A stretch of 64,000 nucleotides of DNA from Paracidovorax cattleyae (GTDB lineage: Bacteria; Pseudomonadota; Gammaproteobacteria; Burkholderiales; Burkholderiaceae_C). The notes beneath the pieces were generated by a model. That model was not told where the DNA came from, made no database searches, and saw only the letters and a list, made by a program, of their open reading frames with translations. The stretch lies in NCBI RefSeq assembly GCF_900104515.1, contig NZ_FNJL01000008.1:124001-188000 (forward strand). Reading direction: 5' to 3'. A program made the position numbers and the translations under genes. How positions within the stretch are numbered: position 1 is the first letter of the stretch; each line of letters begins with the position of its first letter. Positions 1 to 8,235 of the stretch are shown in pieces.

Positions 1-681
1 TTCACGGTGGTCCTGCTCGGGCCGGAACGCTCACGCCGCGCCGACCGCAGTGGCGATGTGCTCGCCACCGCCGGCGTGCACCTGGGCGGCACGGATTTCG
101 ACCAGCGCCTCAGCCGCTCGCACGTGATGCCCCTGCTCGGCCTCGGGCACCACGGGCCATCGGGGCGGGAGGTGCCCAGCCGCATCTTCTTCGACCTCTC
201 GACCTGGCATCTGATCCAGTGGCTTTACAGCCCCAAGGCGCTCGCGGAGGCGAAGGGGCTGCGCCCGGACTACCGCGACGCCCGCCTGCACGACCGGTTG
301 ATGGCCGTGCTCTCGGACCGGTGGGGGCATCGCCTGGCGCAGGCCGTGGAGCAGGCGAAGATCGATGTCTCGAGCACCGGGGCGCCAGCGGCGCTGCCGC
401 TCGGATGGCTGGAGCGGGACCTCGAGGCGACCATCACCCCGGTCTCGCTGGCGGGCACGCTGCAGTTACCGCTGCAGGAGGTGGTGCGGTGCGCTTCGGA
501 GTGCCTTGCCGCGGCCGATCTCGGGGCCCGGGGCGTGGACGCGCTCTACCTCACGGGCGGCTCCTCCGCCCTCAGGCCCTTGCGGGATGCGCTGGCCGTG
601 GCGTTTCCCGGCGTGCCCCAGGTCGAAGGGGACCTGTTCGGCGGCGTGGCCTCCGGGCTGGCCTACACCGTCCGCTCCTGA
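1..681 (+). CDS. yegD: Hsp70-family (YegD-like) chaperone, C-terminal part
   Basis: The frame is open from base 1, so the start lies outside the window and only about the last 226 residues are seen. The actin-like ATPase fold of Hsp70 proteins is recognisable: a phosphate-2-like motif (VHLGGTDFDQRL) near the left end and the adenosine motif (LYLTGGSSALRPLR) near the C-terminus. The protein ends soon after the ATPase domain, with no substrate-binding domain of DnaK type, as in the shorter YegD-like branch. It is convergent with rsmI, with 9 bases between the stop codons. The YegD assignment rests on this domain architecture and is less certain than membership of the Hsp70 superfamily. Confidence 0.8.
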   Translation, partial: FTVVLLGPERSRRADRSGDVLATAGVHLGGTDFDQRLSRSHVMPLLGLGHHGPSGREVPSRIFFDLSTWHLIQWLYSPKALAEAKGLRPDYRDARLHDRLMAVLSDRWGHRLAQAVEQAKIDVSSTGAPAALPLGWLERDLEATITPVSLAGTLQLPLQEVVRCASECLAAADLGARGVDALYLTGGSSALRPLRDALAVAFPGVPQVEGDLFGGVASGLAYTVRS

Positions 682-690
682 GGCGGCCGG

Positions 691-1653
691 TCAGCCGCCC
701 CCGGCGGCGTCTTCCTTCTTCATGGCCAGCGCCGCGTCGTAGAGCGTGTTGCGCGGCGCTCCGCTGATCTCGGCCGCCAGCCGGACGGCGGTCTTGACGG
801 GCAGCTCGGCCAGCAGCTGGCGCAGGATGCGCAGGCCGGCGGTGGTGGCGGGGTGGTCATCGCCTCCGGGCACGGCCGCGGGATGCACGACGATGGCGAA
901 TTCCCCGCGCATGCGCGAGCTTCCTTCTTCTCCCAGCCAGGCGGCGAGGGCCTGTGCGGGCAGGGTGGCGATTTCCTCGAACTGCTTGGTGATCTCCCGT
1001 GCCAGGGTGACCTGCCGGTCACCCAGGGGCGCCAGCGCCGCCGCGAGGTCGGCGATGCGGTGGGGCGCTTCCAGCAGGACGGTGCAGCGGTGTTCGGCCG
1101 CGAGGGCCTGGACGGCGGCCTGGCGCTCCGAGGCGCGCGTGGGCAGGAACCCGGCGAAGAGAAATCCCCCGGCCAGCGGCCGGTGGGAGGCCGCACCGGC
1201 ATCGAGGGCGCCCGCCACGCTGAGAGCGGCCGTCACGCTGCTCGCGCCGGGCAGCGGCAGCGCGCGCAGCCCGGCCGCCTGCACGGCGGCGACGAGCCGG
1301 GCTCCCGGGTCGCTCACGCCCGGGGTGCCGGCGTCGCTCACGTAGGCGACGCGCTCGCCGCGCTGCAGCCGCTGCACGACGGCCTGCGCCGCCTCGGCTT
1401 CGTTATGCTGGTGCACGGCCATCCACTGCGACGGGGCCTTGTCGATGCCGTAGGCGCGCAGCAGGGACTGCGTGTGGCGGGTGTCCTCGCAGGCGACGGC
1501 GTCGGCCAGCTGCAACACGTGCAGGGCGCGCAAGGTGATGTCCGCGAGGTTGCCGATCGGGGTCGCGACGACGTAGAGGGCGCCCTGCGGATAATGCTGC
1601 GCTGCGGCCGCGTCGCGCGCGGCGGACAGGGCGGAGGCGAAAGAGGCGCTCAA
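691..1653 (-). CDS. rsmI: 16S rRNA (cytidine-1402-2'-O)-methyltransferase RsmI
   Basis: SAM-dependent tetrapyrrole-methylase-fold enzyme that 2'-O-methylates C1402 of 16S rRNA in the decoding centre. Family signatures are all present: ATPIGNLADITLRA near residue 30, EDTRHT, and SDAGTPGVSDPG in the first half. Length is 320 residues, slightly longer than typical because of a low-complexity N-terminus. The start is taken as TTG at 1653, giving MSASFASALS; an AAGGA sequence lies 6-7 bases upstream of it on this strand, and no in-frame ATG fits the conserved N-terminus. The start overlaps the ATG of divergent yraN by one base, so both promoters must sit within or beyond the neighbouring gene. Confidence 0.92.
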   Translation of the reverse strand: MSASFASALSAARDAAAAQHYPQGALYVVATPIGNLADITLRALHVLQLADAVACEDTRHTQSLLRAYGIDKAPSQWMAVHQHNEAEAAQAVVQRLQRGERVAYVSDAGTPGVSDPGARLVAAVQAAGLRALPLPGASSVTAALSVAGALDAGAASHRPLAGGFLFAGFLPTRASERQAAVQALAAEHRCTVLLEAPHRIADLAAALAPLGDRQVTLAREITKQFEEIATLPAQALAAWLGEEGSSRMRGEFAIVVHPAAVPGGDDHPATTAGLRILRQLLAELPVKTAVRLAAEISGAPRNTLYDAALAMKKEDAAGGG

Positions 1654-2063
1654 TGGGAATCCTTGAAAAAAAGACCGGCGGCACGGACGGAGCCGCGCGA
1701 AAGACCACGACGACGCGGGCAGCGGGCATGGCCGCGGAGGACCGCGCACTGGACCATCTGCAGGCTGCCGGCCTGCGGCTGCTGGCGCGCAATTATCGGA
1801 CGCCGGGCCGTGGAGGCGGGGAGATCGACCTGATCCTGCGCGACCGCGACGGTACGCTGGTCTTCGTGGAGGTGCGCAGCCGCGCGAGCGATGCCTATGG
1901 CGGCGCGGGCGCCAGCATCGGCGCAGCCAAGCGGCGGCGGATCGTGTTCGCGGCGCGGCACTACCTGCTGCGCTGGCCGTCGCTGCCGCCGTGCCGCTTC
2001 GATGCCGTGCTGGTGAATGGCGACGCGGTGCAGTGGCTGCAGGCCGCGTTCGATGCCGGCTAG
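1653..2063 (+). CDS. yraN: YraN family (UPF0102) endonuclease-like protein
   Basis: A 136-residue protein with the restriction-endonuclease-like core of the UPF0102/YraN family: GGGEIDLILRDRDG followed by LVFVEVRSR, that is the E...D...ExK-like constellation in which the final Lys is Arg. The YGGAGASIGAAKRRRI segment is also typical. The biochemical role of YraN is poorly established. The first 25 residues (Thr/Arg-rich) are not conserved in the family, and an internal ATG at 1728 (MAAEDRALDHL) is a possible alternative start. The position between rsmI and the SIS gene matches the conserved rsmI-yraN-diaA-dolP neighbourhood of proteobacteria. Confidence 0.85.
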   Translation: MGILEKKTGGTDGAARKTTTTRAAGMAAEDRALDHLQAAGLRLLARNYRTPGRGGGEIDLILRDRDGTLVFVEVRSRASDAYGGAGASIGAAKRRRIVFAARHYLLRWPSLPPCRFDAVLVNGDAVQWLQAAFDAG

Positions 2064-2134
2064 CGCGGCGGCCGCAGGCCGCGCCAACGCCTTGCTGCCA
2101 AAGCGATAACACCCGGCGGGTATCATCGGCGTAC

Positions 2135-2737
2135 ATGCTCGAGCAACGCATCCAACAGCATTTCATCGACAGCGCGGATCTCAAGTACCAGGCCGCGCAA
2201 CTCCTCAGTCAACCCATCGGGGCGGCCGTGCAGGCCATTCTGGCGTGCGTCACCAGCGGAGCCAAGGTGCTGGCCTGCGGCAGCGGTGCGGCCTCCGCGC
2301 AGGCACGGCAGTTCGCGGCGCTCTGTGTGGCCGGTTTCGAGAGGGAGCGGCCCGAGCTGGCTGCCGTCGCGCTGGAGCCGGACGCGCTCTGGTCCGCCCC
2401 CGGCATGCCCGGCGGCGACGCGCAGGTGCTGGCGCGACAGGTGAGGGCCCTCGGCCAGGCGGGTGATGTGCTGCTGGCCCTGGCCGACGGCAGCGCGGCC
2501 ACCGATGCCGCGCTGGTGGAGGCCATCCAGTCCGCGCACGAGCGCGACATGACCGTGATCGCCCTCACCGGGCGGAGCGGCGCTGCGCTGGCCGGGTTGC
2601 TGCGCGAGACGGATGTCCTGATCGAGGTGCCTCACGACCGCGCGGCCCGTGTGCGCGAAGTGCATGCGCTGGTGCTGCACTGCCTGTGCGATGGGGTGGA
2701 TGCCCAGTTATTTGGTGAACAGGAGATACCGCTATGA
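2135..2737 (+). CDS. diaA: SIS-domain protein, DiaA/GmhA-like
   Basis: A 200-residue sugar-isomerase (SIS) domain protein starting MLEQRIQQHFIDSADLKYQAA. The family resembles both phosphoheptose isomerase GmhA and DiaA, the DnaA-binding initiator-associating factor of E. coli. The phosphosugar loop is altered here (VLACGSGAASAQARQFAA instead of the usual GNGGSAADAQH), which argues against GmhA catalysis and for a DiaA-like structural role. Operon context agrees: it sits between yraN and a dolP-like BON lipoprotein as diaA does in E. coli, and its stop overlaps the next start in an ATGA junction at 2734. Confidence 0.8.
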   Translation: MLEQRIQQHFIDSADLKYQAAQLLSQPIGAAVQAILACVTSGAKVLACGSGAASAQARQFAALCVAGFERERPELAAVALEPDALWSAPGMPGGDAQVLARQVRALGQAGDVLLALADGSAATDAALVEAIQSAHERDMTVIALTGRSGAALAGLLRETDVLIEVPHDRAARVREVHALVLHCLCDGVDAQLFGEQEIPL

Positions 2738-3390
2738 CCTTGCAGACATTGACCCGAACCACTGGCGCCGTGCTGGCCGCCGTCGCGCTCGGAACCGTGC
2801 TTTCCGCATGCGCCCCGCTGGTGATCGGCGGTGCCGCCGTAGGCACCATGATGGCCGCGGACCGGCGCACCGCCGGCACGCAGGTCGAGGACGAAACCAT
2901 CGAGCTGCGTGCCGGCAACCGCCTGCGCGACACCTTCGGGGAGCGGGTGCACGTGAACGTGACCAGCTACAACCGGCAGGTGTTGCTGACGGGCGAAGTG
3001 CCGTCGCAGCAGGACAAGGAGCGGGTGGAGCAGACGGTGCTGACCGTCGAGAACGTGCGCTCGGTGGTGAACGACCTGGCGGTGATGTCGGCCAGCACGC
3101 TCTCGCAGCGCGCCAACGACACGCTCATCACCGGCAAGGTGCGCGCGAGCCTGGTGGACGCCAAGGACATCTTCGCCACCGCCTTCAAGGTGGTGACGGA
3201 GCGCAACACCGTCTATCTGATGGGCCGCGTGACGCAGCGCGAGGCGGACCGTGCCACGGAGATCGCGCGCGGCGTGAACGACGTGCGCAAGGTGGTGCGT
3301 GTGTTCGAGATCGTCTCGGAGCAGGAACTGGCGCGCGGCTTCTCGCAGCAGCCCCAGGGGCCTGCGCCGGTCACCACGGATTCGAAATAA
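2734..3390 (+). CDS. dolP: BON-domain outer-membrane lipoprotein, DolP/YraP-like
   Basis: A 218-residue lipoprotein with two BON domains. The N-terminus has a hydrophobic signal ending in a lipobox (LSAC, Cys near residue 26). The two BON repeats cover roughly residues 60-130 (VHVNVTSYNRQVLLTGEVPS... VRSVVNDLAV) and 140-205 (FKVVTERNTVYLMGRV... VRKVVRVFEI). DolP maintains outer-membrane integrity and binds anionic phospholipids at division sites in enterobacteria; that function is extrapolated. Translation is probably coupled to diaA through the 4-base overlap. Confidence 0.88.
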   Translation: MTLQTLTRTTGAVLAAVALGTVLSACAPLVIGGAAVGTMMAADRRTAGTQVEDETIELRAGNRLRDTFGERVHVNVTSYNRQVLLTGEVPSQQDKERVEQTVLTVENVRSVVNDLAVMSASTLSQRANDTLITGKVRASLVDAKDIFATAFKVVTERNTVYLMGRVTQREADRATEIARGVNDVRKVVRVFEIVSEQELARGFSQQPQGPAPVTTDSK

Positions 3391-3414
3391 GGGGGACACC
3401 CTCCTGATGCCTCT

Positions 3415-3436
3415 GAGGGCCTGCTCCGCGGCCCTC
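3415..3436. terminator. GC hairpin between convergent dolP and dehydrogenase genes
   Basis: A perfect 7-bp stem (GAGGGCC / GGCCCTC) with loop TGCTCCGC lies 25 bases after the dolP stop. There is no T-run, so it may act only as a 3'-end stabiliser or a weak terminator. Confidence 0.4.
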
Positions 3437-3472
3437 TGACGGGTGAGGCCGTGCGGGTTTCGTGCGCCGTAT

Positions 3473-4411
3473 TCAGCCGTTCCTCGGCTTTTTCACGTCC
3501 AGGCGGGTGATCAGGCTCGACGTGTCCCAGCGTCCGCCGCCGGACTGCTGCACGTCGGCGTAGAACTGGTCCACGAGCGCGGTGAGGGGCAGGCGCGCTC
3601 CGTTGCGGTGGGCCTCGTCCAGCACCAGCCCGAGGTCCTTGCGCATCCAGTCCACGGCGAAGCCGAAGTCGAAGCGGCCTTCCACCATGGTCTTGCCGCG
3701 GTTGTCCATCTGCCAGCTTTGCGCGGCGCCCTTGCCGATCACGTCGAGCACCAGGGGCATGTCCAGCCCGGCGTGCTGGCCGAAGGCGATCGCTTCCGAC
3801 AGGCCCTGGACGATGCCCGCGATGCAGATCTGGTTGACCATCTTGGCGAGCTGCCCGGCGCCGCTGTCGCCGATGCGCGTGAAGGCGCGCGAGAACGCCA
3901 TCGCCACGGGGCGCACGTTGTCGAATGCTTCGGCGTCGCCGCCGCACATGACGGTGAGCTGGCCGTTCTGCGCGCCAGCCTGTCCGCCTGAGACGGGGGC
4001 ATCGATGAAGCGCAGGCCCAGCGTGCGGGCGGCCTGGGCCAGTTCGCGCGCGACCTCGGCGGACGCGGTGGTGTGGTCCACGAAGACCGCGCCCGGCTGC
4101 ATGCCGGCGAAGGCGCCGTCGGCCCCGAGCACGACCGAGCGCAGGTCGTCGTCGTTGCCCACGCAGCAGAACACGATCTCCGCCCCCTGCGCGGCCTCGC
4201 GCGGGGTGGCTGCCTGCCGTGCGCCGGCGGATGCGCGGAATTCCTCGCACCATGCCGCGGCCTTGGCGGGGGTGCGGTTGAAGACAGTCACCTGGTGGCC
4301 GGCGAGGGCCAGGTGGCCCGCCATCGGGTGGCCCATGACGCCCAGTCCCAGGAAGGCGACCCTGCGCGATGGGATGGTGTCGTAGCTGCGCGATGCGGTG
4401 CTGGAGGGCAT
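3473..4411 (-). CDS. NAD(P)-dependent beta-hydroxyacid dehydrogenase (HIBADH / tartronate semialdehyde reductase family)
   Basis: A 312-residue oxidoreductase of the 3-hydroxyisobutyrate dehydrogenase family. It has the N-terminal dinucleotide-binding motif VAFLGLGVMGHPMAGHLA, the substrate-binding motif FIDAPVSGGQAGAQNGQLTV, and the catalytic-Lys region GAGQLAKMVNQI, followed by the all-helical C-terminal domain. Substrate cannot be told from sequence alone: 2-hydroxy-3-oxopropionate, 3-hydroxyisobutyrate or a related short-chain acid are possible. The start at 4411 (MPSSTASRSYD) has AGGAG about 8 bases upstream. It is read on the same strand as pilU but is separated from it by a strong terminator hairpin, so it is likely its own transcription unit. 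Confidence 0.87.
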   Translation of the reverse strand: MPSSTASRSYDTIPSRRVAFLGLGVMGHPMAGHLALAGHQVTVFNRTPAKAAAWCEEFRASAGARQAATPREAAQGAEIVFCCVGNDDDLRSVVLGADGAFAGMQPGAVFVDHTTASAEVARELAQAARTLGLRFIDAPVSGGQAGAQNGQLTVMCGGDAEAFDNVRPVAMAFSRAFTRIGDSGAGQLAKMVNQICIAGIVQGLSEAIAFGQHAGLDMPLVLDVIGKGAAQSWQMDNRGKTMVEGRFDFGFAVDWMRKDLGLVLDEAHRNGARLPLTALVDQFYADVQQSGGGRWDTSSLITRLDVKKPRNG

Positions 4412-4445
4412 GTGGAGGTCTCCTGTCGAGGTTCCGGAAAAGGTG

Positions 4446-4478
4446 GAAAAGACAACGCCCGCCGCGCTGCGGCGGGCG
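4446..4478 (-). terminator. Rho-independent terminator of pilU
   Basis: A perfect 10-bp stem (CGCCCGCCGC / GCGGCGGGCG) with a 3-base loop, followed on the minus strand by the U-rich stretch TTGTCTTTTCC. It begins 16 bases after the pilU stop. Confidence 0.8.
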
Positions 4479-4493
4479 CGGTGCGGGAAGGCG

Positions 4494-5630
4494 TCAGACG
4501 ATGGCGAAATGCTCGGTGCCGGACGACAGGTCGGTGCTGCGGGCACGCTGGCTGCCGAGCTTGATCTGCAGCCGCAGGTCGTTGAGCGAGTCGGCGTTGC
4601 GCAAGGCGTCCTCGTAGCTGATGACGTTGGCCTCGAAGAGGTCGAACAGCGATTGGTCGAAGGTCTGCATGCCGAGGTTGCGGCTCTTCTTCATGATCTC
4701 CTTGATCTCGGCGACCTCGCCCTTGAAGATCAGGTCGGCGATCAGCGGCGTATTGAGCATGACCTCCACCGCCGCGGCGCGGCCCTTGCCGTCCTGCTTG
4801 GGGATGAGCCGCTGGGACACCATGGCCCGGAGGTTGAGCGACAGGTCCATGAGCAGTTGCGCGCGCCGTTCCTCGGGGAAGAAGTTGATGATCCGGTCCA
4901 GCGCCTGGTTGGCGCTGTTGGCGTGCAGCGTGGCGAGGCACAGGTGGCCGGTCTCGGAGAAGGCGATGGCATGGTCCATGGTCTCGCGGTCGCGGATCTC
5001 GCCCATGAGGATCACGTCGGGCGCCTGCCGCAGCGTGTTCTTGAGGGCCGCCTCCCAGCTGTCGGTGTCCAGGCCCACTTCGCGCTGGGTGACGACGCAG
5101 TTCTTGTGCGGGTGTACGAATTCGATCGGGTCTTCCACCGTGATGATGTGGCCGAAGGAGTTCTCGTTGCGCCAGTCCACCATGGCCGCGAGGGTGGTGG
5201 ACTTGCCCGAGCCGGTGGCACCCACGAGGATGCACAGCCCGCGCTTGGACATGGTGACTTCCTTGAGCACCTGCGGAACGCCCAGCCCGTCGATGGTGGG
5301 CAGCGTGAGCGGGATGGTCCGCAGCACCATGCCCACGCGGCCCTGCTGGATGAAGGCGTTCACGCGGAAGCGGCCGATGCCCGCGGGGGAGATGGCGAAG
5401 TTGCACTCCTTGGTGCGCTCGAAGTCCGCGACCTGCTTGTCGCTCATGATGGCGCGCGCGAGGGTGAGGGTGTGCGCCGGCGTGAGCGGTTGGGGGGAGA
5501 CCTTCGTGACCTTTCCGTCCACCTTGATGGCGGGGGGGAATTCCGCCGTGATGAACAGGTCGCTGCCGCCGCGCCCCACCATGAGCTTCAGCAGGTCGTT
5601 GATGAATTTGCTGGCCTGATCGCGTTCCAT
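4494..5630 (-). CDS. pilU: Type IV pilus twitching motility ATPase PilU
   Basis: A 378-residue hexameric secretion-superfamily ATPase, the PilT-dependent accessory retraction motor. It shows Walker A (GATGSGKSTT), the Asp box (VEDPIEFVH), Walker B (VILMGEIRDRETM) and the His box (GHLCLATLHANSANQ). PilU-specific features are the N-terminal segment SDLFITAEFPPAIKVDGKV and the C-terminal extension after LRNADSLNDLRLQIK. It lies last in a pilT / cNMP-binding / pilU cluster, 28 bases after the middle gene and closed by a terminator. Confidence 0.95.
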   Translation of the reverse strand: MERDQASKFINDLLKLMVGRGGSDLFITAEFPPAIKVDGKVTKVSPQPLTPAHTLTLARAIMSDKQVADFERTKECNFAISPAGIGRFRVNAFIQQGRVGMVLRTIPLTLPTIDGLGVPQVLKEVTMSKRGLCILVGATGSGKSTTLAAMVDWRNENSFGHIITVEDPIEFVHPHKNCVVTQREVGLDTDSWEAALKNTLRQAPDVILMGEIRDRETMDHAIAFSETGHLCLATLHANSANQALDRIINFFPEERRAQLLMDLSLNLRAMVSQRLIPKQDGKGRAAAVEVMLNTPLIADLIFKGEVAEIKEIMKKSRNLGMQTFDQSLFDLFEANVISYEDALRNADSLNDLRLQIKLGSQRARSTDLSSGTEHFAIV

Positions 5631-5658
5631 TCAGTGCTCCGGTCGGTGCGCCGCGGCG

Positions 5659-6297
5659 TCAGCGCTGGCTGTCGCTCAGGCGGGCGCTGACGACCCGCAG
5701 GCGCTGCGAGAGCTTGCGCGCGAGCAGGGCGACCAGGCTCGCGGCGAGCTGGGGGTCCTTGGCCATCATGTCGTCCAGGGCTTCGGCGCTGAGCACGGCG
5801 ATCTCGCAGTCGGTCAGCGTGGTGCAGGCGGAGAAGCGGATGCCGCTGTCCAGCAGCGACATCTCGCCCAGGATGTCGCCCGGGCGGGTTTCCGCGAGGC
5901 GCAGGTGCTCGCCCCAGGGCTGGACGCGGTCCACGGCGATGGCGCCGGTGAGCAGCACGACCATGAAGTTGCCGTATTCGTCCTGGCGGATGACGTCGCG
6001 GTCGGCGGGCACGGCCGCGAAATGGAAGAACCGCTCCATGCGCTCGACGGCGGAGGCGTCTAGGTGGGTCATGTAGCGGTCCTTCGACCAGAGCGCCTGC
6101 AGCAGCTTGCCGCCCCGGCTGGCGGGCAGGCGCTGCGCAGCGACCTCCACGGCGCGGGCTTCCCAGGGCACGAGCATGGAGCTGTCCACGCCCTGGCCGG
6201 CGAAGGCCGTGGTGAAGAAGACCGAATCGCTGGCGCCTTCGCCGCCGGACTTGTTGCCGCGGGACTTGGCTTTGAGCAGGCCGAGGATGCCTTTCAT
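5659..6297 (-). CDS. Cyclic-nucleotide-binding (CRP-like effector) domain protein between pilT and pilU
   Basis: A 212-residue protein with one cNMP-binding domain over about residues 80-190 (FFHFAAVPADRDVIRQDEYGNFMVVLLTGAI-type beta roll, then RPGDILGEMSLLDSG as the phosphate-binding cassette). The cassette is GEMSLLDSGIRFSAC, keeping the Glu that contacts ribose and an Arg at the phosphate-contacting position. There is no helix-turn-helix after the domain, so it is not a CRP/FNR transcription factor. The N-terminus (about 70 residues, Lys/Ser/Gly-rich at the start) is not recognised. Its placement between the two pilus retraction ATPases suggests that it tunes PilT/PilU activity in response to a nucleotide second messenger; this is inference. 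Confidence 0.85.
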   Translation of the reverse strand: MKGILGLLKAKSRGNKSGGEGASDSVFFTTAFAGQGVDSSMLVPWEARAVEVAAQRLPASRGGKLLQALWSKDRYMTHLDASAVERMERFFHFAAVPADRDVIRQDEYGNFMVVLLTGAIAVDRVQPWGEHLRLAETRPGDILGEMSLLDSGIRFSACTTLTDCEIAVLSAEALDDMMAKDPQLAASLVALLARKLSQRLRVVSARLSDSQR

Positions 6298-6382
6298 GGA
6301 GATGCTCCGGTGCGCGCGGCGGTGGTGGATGTCTGCCGCGCGGTGTGTTGGGGGATGGGGGTACGGGGCGCCCGCGCCGGTG

Positions 6383-7426
6383 TCAGCCGGGGAAGTTCTC
6401 CGGAATCTTGGCCTTGCCGCGCGCTTCCGCGGGGCTGATGATGTTGCGCCGCACGAGGTCGGTGAGGTTCTGGTCCAGCGTCTGCATGCCGACGCTGCTG
6501 CTGGTCTGGATGGTGGAGTACATCTGCGCCACCTTGGCCTCGCGGATCAGGTTGCGGATCGCGCTGGTGCCCAGCATGATCTCGTGCGCCGCCACGCGGC
6601 CCTGGCCGTCCTTGGTCTTGCACAGCGTCTGCGAGATCACGGCCTGCAGCGACTCCGACAGCATGGCGCGGACCATTTCCTTTTCCTCGGCGGGGAAGAC
6701 GTCGATGATCCGGTCGATGGTCTTGGCGGCGCTGGAGGTGTGCAGGGTGCCGAACACGAGGTGGCCCGTCTCGGCGGCGGTCATGGCCAGGCGGATGGTT
6801 TCGAGGTCGCGCATTTCGCCCACGAGGATGGCGTCCGGGTCTTCGCGCAGCGCGGATTTCAGCGCGGCGGCGAAGGAGAGCGTCATCGGCCCGACCTCGC
6901 GCTGGTTGATCAGGCACTTCTTGGAGTCGTGCACGAACTCGATCGGGTCTTCCACCGTCAGGATGTGCCCGTATTCGGTCTCGTTGAGGTGGTTCACCAT
7001 GGCCGCGAGCGTGGTGGACTTGCCCGAGCCGGTGGGACCGGTGACGAGCACGAGGCCGCGCGGCTTGAGGGCGAGGTCGGCGAAGATGCGCGGAGCGTTG
7101 AGCTGCTCGAGCGTGAGGATCTTGCTCGGGATGGTCCGGAACACGGCGGCCGCGCCGCGGTTCTGGTTGAAGGCGTTGACCCGGAAGCGCGCGAGCCCCT
7201 CGATCTCGAACGAGAAGTCCACTTCCAGGAACTCCTCGTACACCTTGCGCTGGGCGTCGCTCATGATGTCGTACACCATGGCGTGCACGGTCTTGTGGTC
7301 GAGCGCATCGACATTGATGCGGCGCACATCGCCATGCACGCGGATCATCGGAGGCAGGCCCGCGGACAGGTGCAGGTCGGAGGCCTTGTTCTTCACGCTG
7401 AAGGCGAGCAGTTGGGTGATGTCCAC
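6383..7426 (-). CDS. pilT: Type IV pilus retraction ATPase PilT
   Basis: The retraction motor that depolymerises pilin during twitching. At 347 residues it is the standard PilT length when started at GTG 7426 (MDITQLLAFSVKNKASDLHL), which restores the canonical N-terminus; the open frame extends 12 codons further upstream without family similarity. Motifs: Walker A GPTGSGKSTT, Asp box VEDPIEFVH, Walker B AILVGEMRDLETI, His box GHLVFGTLHTSSA and the PilT-specific C-terminal AIRNLIRE. It is divergent from yggS with only 41 bases between start codons, an arrangement common in proteobacteria. Confidence 0.96.
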   Translation of the reverse strand: MDITQLLAFSVKNKASDLHLSAGLPPMIRVHGDVRRINVDALDHKTVHAMVYDIMSDAQRKVYEEFLEVDFSFEIEGLARFRVNAFNQNRGAAAVFRTIPSKILTLEQLNAPRIFADLALKPRGLVLVTGPTGSGKSTTLAAMVNHLNETEYGHILTVEDPIEFVHDSKKCLINQREVGPMTLSFAAALKSALREDPDAILVGEMRDLETIRLAMTAAETGHLVFGTLHTSSAAKTIDRIIDVFPAEEKEMVRAMLSESLQAVISQTLCKTKDGQGRVAAHEIMLGTSAIRNLIREAKVAQMYSTIQTSSSVGMQTLDQNLTDLVRRNIISPAEARGKAKIPENFPG

Positions 7427-7467
7427 GAAAAGCCCTTGGTCGTTTGGTACGCTTGAGAGCAATCATT

Positions 7468-8193
7468 ATGACGACGATTGGTAACAACCTCCAAGGGATC
7501 CTGGACCGCATCGCGCAGGCCTGCGCGGGGGCGGCCCGGGCACCCTCCAGCGTGCGGCTGCTGGCCGTTTCCAAGACCTTCGGCGCCCCCGCCGTGCGCG
7601 AGGCGGCGCTGGCGGGACAGCGGGCGTTCGGCGAGAACTACATCCAGGAAGGCGTCGAGAAGATCGCCGCGCTGGGTGCGCCGGAGTCCGGCCTCGCGCA
7701 TCCGCTCGAGTGGCACTGCATCGGCCCCGTGCAGAGCAACAAGACACGGCTGGTGGCGGAGCATTTCGACTGGGTGCACACGGTGGACCGCCTCAAGACG
7801 GCCGAGCGCCTGTCGCAGCAGCGCCCGGACCACCTGCCGGCGCTGCAGGTGTGCATCCAGGTGAACGTGGACGGCGGCGCGACCAAGGCCGGCCTGGCGC
7901 CGGAGGAGGTGTCCGGCCTGGCGCTGGCCGTGGCGCGGCTGCCACGCCTGAGGCTGCGGGGCCTCATGGCCATCCCCGAGCCGGCGCCGGACTTCGCGGC
8001 GCAGTTCGCGGTGCATGCGCAGGCCAGGGCGCTCTTCGACCGGCTGCGCGCAGCCGGCGCGGCGGGGCTGGAGGACTTCGACACGCTCTCGCTGGGCATG
8101 ACGGCCGACCTGGAGGCTGCCATCCACGCGGGCAGCACCATGGTGCGCGTGGGCAGCGGGATCTTCGGCGCGCGCAGCTACCCGGCGCACTGA
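7468..8193 (+). CDS. yggS: PLP homeostasis protein, YggS/PLPBP family
   Basis: A 241-residue single-domain type III-fold PLP-binding protein that controls free pyridoxal phosphate. The PLP lysine is Lys36 in VRLLAVSKTF, the same position as in E. coli YggS. The GENYIQE, WHCIGPVQSNK and SLGMTADLEAAI...GSTMVRVGSGIFG segments that form the phosphate-binding pocket are intact. The ATG at 7468 is preferred to an in-frame start 24 bases upstream because it gives the family length. Confidence 0.94.
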   Translation: MTTIGNNLQGILDRIAQACAGAARAPSSVRLLAVSKTFGAPAVREAALAGQRAFGENYIQEGVEKIAALGAPESGLAHPLEWHCIGPVQSNKTRLVAEHFDWVHTVDRLKTAERLSQQRPDHLPALQVCIQVNVDGGATKAGLAPEEVSGLALAVARLPRLRLRGLMAIPEPAPDFAAQFAVHAQARALFDRLRAAGAAGLEDFDTLSLGMTADLEAAIHAGSTMVRVGSGIFGARSYPAH

Positions 8194-8235
8194 GGCTCTC
8201 TCCGGGCCTCCTGCAGGGGCCGCCGGGGGGCTCGG

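Noticed and set aside
3213-4253. Minus-strand open frame running from the dehydrogenase into dolP
   Set aside because: Out of frame with the dehydrogenase and antisense to dolP; Arg/Gly-rich translation without any family pattern.
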